Below, piece after piece: positions 59,944 through 64,000 of a stretch of DNA of 64,000 nt. Below the pieces are notes generated by a model. It saw only the letters and a list, made by a program, of their open reading frames with translations. It made no database searches and was not told the DNA's origin. Both the position numbers and the translations under genes were made by a program. The DNA is from Gymnopilus junonius. Lineage: Eukaryota; Basidiomycota; Agaricomycetes; Agaricales; Galerinaceae. The stretch lies in NCBI GenBank assembly GCA_015501075.1, contig JADNYJ010000164.1, forward strand, positions 1 to 64,000, written 5' to 3'. Every line of letters begins with the position of its first letter. The stretch's first letter is position 1.

Positions 59944-60631
59944 ATGAGCGTCCGAAAATGCATGAAGAGAGTAGCTCTTAACCTCCTGTCATTGTTCACT
60001 GTTTATGATGCTGTGCTACAAGCTATCGAATCGCCGACGACTGGTGGTGCTCTACTCCTCAAAACGTTAGCATATCGCCAGCGCAAGGCGCTGGAAATTG
60101 TATGCTATCGATTATTGTCCAATATACCAATTGCTCCTGACGGTAAAGTTTAACAGCTTGTTCCAATGGCATGTATGTCCGTCCGGCATATGTGCCCCGT
60201 TTGAGTCTCTCGTTGACGGTGCGCTAATTTTAGGTGGTATATTTACACAGCAAAAATCCCTTTCGTGAGCTGGAGCTTTAGTCTTATCCTCGTTGCCAGA
60301 CAGGCCCTACATGGAGTAGATGAAGAAGTCATCTTAGTACGCTTCTATATTCCTAGCAATACGGTCTCATCTAATGTTATTACCTCCATAATGACAGGAG
60401 CGCGTTCATGCCGTGGGACCAGCTGTCTTCTCATTGGCCTATTCTCTTCCCATACTCTCAGTACATGTGCTCTATTTCATAGAGGTGGCATATTCCACGA
60501 ACTCCAGTATTGAAGCGGTAGTGCAAGCACTGCTTCTTCTATTGCCGGATATTCTGTCCATCCTCTCGAAGATACGAGAAATGTCTGGTTGTATAGCTGG
60601 TCTGCCCGTGAGGTGTGTAAAGGGCAGCTAA
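59944..60631 (+). CDS. Hypothetical small helical protein
   Basis: Three exons splice without frame conflict: 59944-60142, 60251-60336 and 60398-60631, giving 172 aa. Introns are GGTAAAG...ACACAG and GTACGC...ACAG. The sequence includes ALLLKTLAYRQRKALEIVCY, SWSFSLILVARQALHGVDEE and hydrophobic C-terminal helices (LSVHVLYFIEVAYS, ALLLLLPDILSILSKIREM). I do not recognise the family. There is no clear signal peptide; the C-terminal half could be membrane-associated. Confidence 0.5.
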
Positions 60632-61453
60632 AGTAATGTGTTACATATTAACGAATTTATTTTTACCAGAGGACAATTATCTTTGACCGCAAGCGTTGAT
60701 TGAGGCCAGCAGGTCGTCGACCTCACTATTTTGGCTCATCCAGTGATGTACAAATGATATTGGTATGGCAGAGAGTCACCTGCAATTACTATCCCACTAC
60801 ATAATTAAGTAGATACGTAAATTTTTTAATTTTGGTTTTATATGGCGAATCCTTGGGTATCTCAAATTTTGAACACTGCCTCTCGCCAATGACTTTGTCA
60901 TTCAGATTGCAACAGGTATCTGGTAAGATCAGATAAGTAATTACACCTGTAAATTAGATTTCTATCTTTAAGTAACAGTGGCCAACCTCCATGAGTTCTG
61001 AATCTGAGTGGGCGCAAGGTACCCTCCAATTGCCAGTTTGACACTGATGAGCTGTGTACATACATAGTGCGCCACAATGGCGCTAAAAATAGATGTGGCA
61101 GTACAATGTACCATCCAATTCTCACGTGACGACTAAGCCTGTAGGGGGAAAGGTGTGCATCGTAAAACTCTTCCAAGTTCTCTATGATCCATGAAAATGG
61201 CGATCATGGAACGTAAACAAAATATGTTCTCAAGTGCGTGCAGAGAGCCAGGCCAGTCGGATCCGCTCTTTGTGAGTTGCAGCCGCAGTGCAGGCCAAGC
61301 AGGGGCATGTAATGGCGCTGCACAGCATCAACATGTATTGAACACCTGACAGCCTTGTTTCCCTGCTATGTTCTGGATTTTCCTTGAGTCATCCATGTCT
61401 CCTAGTTATCATCTCCCACGCAGCATGGGCGGAGCCGCATACCCGTGTATGCG
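60632..61453. other. Intergenic, no gene seen
   Basis: Short ORFs without motifs; the right end is the promoter of the vWA gene. Confidence 0.45.
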
Positions 61454-61460
61454 TATAAAA
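61454..61460 (+). promoter_or_regulatory. TATA box of the vWA gene
   Basis: TATAAAAGGC lies 88 bp upstream of the ATG and is followed by a pyrimidine-rich leader. Confidence 0.6.
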
Positions 61461-61541
61461 GGCAAGGCAACTCACTGTTTGTAGGCAGATTATCTCCCAC
61501 TTCTCTCACTTGCTTCACTCTCTTATTACTTAAACCAGAAA

Positions 61542-63223
61542 ATGTTCTCGGTTTTCTCAAGAGTTTCCGAGCCCACTGCTAGTACCTCGAGCGCCCCCGC
61601 TGATGCTGGGATGCAGGATGGTGCGGATCCTTCTGCCACAACCACCAAACCTCTGTATGTGTGCCTCCGGTGTGTATTTGTATTGGAGCTAACGTGCTGT
61701 ACAGTGACGTTGTGTTTCTGCAAGACACAACAGGCAGCCAAGGCCCTTATATACAATCAGCCCGAAAGGCCATTCGCGACATCTGTGACAAGATCGCCGC
61801 CTCCGGTGGCCTATCAAGGGACCTCATAAGATTTGGATTAATTGCCTTTCGAGATCATCCTCCTCAAGATACCTCTTATGTTACAAAATCATTTGGCTTT
61901 ACCTCAGATGTAGAGGTCATGCAAAAGAATCTTGCTTCACTCATTGCGTCTGGAGGGGGGGATGGCCCTGAAGCACAGACGGCTGCTTTGGCTGATGCAT
62001 TAAATTTGGAGTGGCAGGAAAATGCGATTAAGATGGCCATTCTTATCACTGATGCTCCTCCCCATGGTATTGGCGAGAATGGCGACGGTTTCACCGAATC
62101 CCCTGATCGTAAGTTGTTCCTCAATGCATTTTAAACGTCTCTGACCTACGAACCCACTGTAGAAAATGATCCACTCGATATAGCTCGACAGATGGCAGAA
62201 CGAGGAATTACTTTGGTAAAGTCTCGAATTTACTTATCAATCGTAGGAAGCTAACCTGATATCCATGTCAGTTTGTTATTGCCTGCGAGCCAACTCTCAG
62301 CAGGTATCGGGTATGTTGATGTCCAGATGTCAATTAATGTGCTCAACCCTGACATGGCACATCTATAGAACGCTGTTGATTTCTATAATGCCTTGGTCCA
62401 AATCGCGAGGTAAGGTTTGCTTGACGCGAAAATACGCTACATATATGTTGACTTTTCTATCTCAATTATAGCGGAAGGATGTTCCCACTTCTCATGGCTG
62501 ATAAACTGGGCGATTATATCGTCGGAACTGCCCTCGAGACAATCGAAACAGAGAAATTAATTGGCGAATTTGAACAAGTCATTGTAAGCGAAGTGTACGA
62601 CAACAACAACTCAATCGACGTTGTTACCGAGAATTTGCAAAAAAAAATGCAAGAAAGAGGGGCAAAAGTCAACACCATGAACATAGAAAATGTTTACAAT
62701 GAGACAGCAACTTCCAAGGCAAATGTAGCCATGTGGCAAGCCGCCAAGAGTATCCGATCTATTAGTGGAAGAACGCAAACAGTAAGTTACATTTCTGTTT
62801 AGTGTAATCGACAACAAACCACTTATCAATAACGGAACAGAGCTCTGTACCACGCATGCAGGCTGAATATATGGCGAGGGGGAGGAGAGAAGCAAGGGCG
62901 CCGGCCGTTAGTATGGCTCCTCAGGCATGGTCTCAAGCGCAGGTAAGTTTGCCGTGCTTCTTCTGCCAATCCGAATGCACACTGACTGGTTTTTTACTTG
63001 CCTTCAACAGGTACAGCGAGTAGTGCAACAATCTATGGCAAGAAACTCTGCTGTAACCCCAACAGGATATGTATCAAAATCGAGTGGGAAAGTCGTTTCC
63101 AACAGTTTCATCCCTGCTGGTCCCCCCCATCTTAATTATATTGTTTTAAAATATATCGAAGTGTACCCATATTCTCTGTCAATTTATGGTTTACCGGTCC
63201 TATTGATTGCACGCTGCAAATAA
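61542..63223 (+). CDS. von Willebrand factor A-domain protein
   Basis: Exon 1 ([17 protein letters not shown]) joins [20 protein letters not shown], the first vWA strand with its MIDAS D-x-T-x-S. Later blocks are [93 protein letters not shown] and [19 protein letters not shown]. The C-terminal region ([32 protein letters not shown]) is low in known motifs. Some fungal proteins of this type carry an alpha-kinase domain; none is visible here. Introns are short and frame-consistent. No signal peptide is present, so it is probably intracellular. The exact 3' exon is uncertain. Confidence 0.86.
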
Positions 63224-63270
63224 ATCATTTGCGTTTCCAACTGTAGAGTCGAGGTCTGAAATCAAAGAAG

Positions 63271-64000
63271 TCAGCCAAAATGACAAGCCAAGTAAGCAAA
63301 GAAAGACAAACAGGAAAAGAAGTTAGAAAGAGGGACCATGTCAAGGGTACCCAGTGGGTTGAAGTCTTCATTGGCTGGCCTCCCCAAAGGACGCGAATGA
63401 AATAACTTTTTGATCGCCCTCCAGCGCTATATAACTCAAATACAACCTGGTGGAAATTTGAGTCAACCATTTACGTAAAGTGAATGGGTCATTGGCCACA
63501 AATTACCTCGGAGCCCCTGTGGGTTGATTGGATGAATAACCATGCCGGATGATTTCAAGGGAACACACTTACATGCCTGGCCATACCATTTGATCGACTT
63601 GCAACAACCCCAATAGAGGAGCCATTGATCCGTCATGAGCAATCTGGAAGATAGTTCGATTGGCGAAGGTAAAGGAAGGACGAGCAGCGTACATTGTGGA
63701 AGTACTTGAGCTTAAAAATTTTTGAGCTAAGCTTTTGTGGTCTTCTTTCGCTGAGGAAATTTTACAACGTACCTCAGATGTACCGTCTAATTTTGCTTGC
63801 AAGTGGGCTTTGAGCTCCAAAGCCCATGCGCCGTATCGCATAGCAGAATATTGAGCTGATTGAGGCGCATCTCGGAATTCGTATGAGTATTCCCAGTTTC
63901 CGAGTCGATACACAGTGTTGCCTACAGATAACGGAAGAAGTATAGTCAGGTATAGAAAAAGAGGCAGAATTTTTCTTTGAGCCAACCTCTTCCTGGGTGA
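63271..64000 (-). CDS. Histidine phosphatase superfamily protein, 3' part
   Basis: The gene enters from the right edge and its N-terminal RHG motif is outside the window. Visible blocks are QYSAMRYGAWALELKAHLQA, TFANRTIFQIAHDGSMAPLL, VDQMVWPG, VFELYSAGGRSKSYFIRV and WGGQPMKTST. AHDGSMAP carries the second catalytic His with the HD proton-donor pair of acid phosphatases in this superfamily. At least two introns interrupt it. A one-base loss in a C run (about 63355) shifts the raw frame. Repairing it gives LGTLDMVPLSNFF and a TGA at 63271-63273. It converges with the vWA gene, 47 bp apart. Confidence 0.8.

Overview
The window looks like nuclear DNA from a mushroom-forming basidiomycete (Agaricomycetes). 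Supporting features are many introns of about 45-65 nt with GT-AG ends, an aryl-alcohol-oxidase-type GMC oxidoreductase, a CipC/DUF3759 stress protein, a spliceosomal U2 snRNA gene, and DIRS-like, chromovirus, copia and hAT transposons. No taxon was identified by search; this is inferred from gene content and intron style.

Layout: 1-5.3 kb is the 3' end of a Ty3/gypsy chromovirus (broken integrase and chromodomain, an antisense ORF, polypurine tract and LTR) beside hAT debris. 5.97-8.40 kb is an intact 11-exon TOM70. 9.3-17.6 kb is a stacked insertion: a solo LTR (TSD TAAAC) was split by a complete but dead copia element (TSD TACTC). That element was in turn split by a 1.2-kb TG...CA insertion, a hAT element (TSD ATACTCAA) and two adjacent TA-flanked elements. 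18.9-24.0 kb is a DIRS-like tyrosine-recombinase retrotransposon flanked by ~250-bp direct repeats. 24-28 kb is dense in small non-autonomous DNA elements. Genic DNA resumes at 29.9 kb: GLE1, a kinase-like gene, an aryl-alcohol-oxidase-type gene and a gutted GMC relative. Next come a secreted Gly/His-rich Kex2-repeat protein, an F-box-like gene, U2 snRNA, CipC and a lactonase-like beta-propeller. The right part holds a large secreted Kex2-repeat protein ending in a CFEM domain, a decayed vWA gene, a TRIC-like membrane protein, a carboxymuconolactone-decarboxylase/hydrolase fusion, an unknown small gene, an intact vWA gene, and the 3' part of a histidine phosphatase.

The most interesting locus is the minus-strand gene at 50.7-53.0 kb. 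It encodes a signal peptide, seven Kex2-bounded units (five carrying a His/Asp-rich core) and an eight-cysteine CFEM-type domain. I infer a secreted precursor that would release metal-binding-type peptides together with a heme or iron-binding module. A smaller Gly/His-rich Kex2-repeat gene lies 9 kb away.

Caution: many otherwise good genes between 30 and 64 kb carry single-base deletions, often in short homopolymers, that break one frame and whose repair restores family-like sequence. I think consensus sequencing errors explain most of them, but real decay cannot be excluded from one window.
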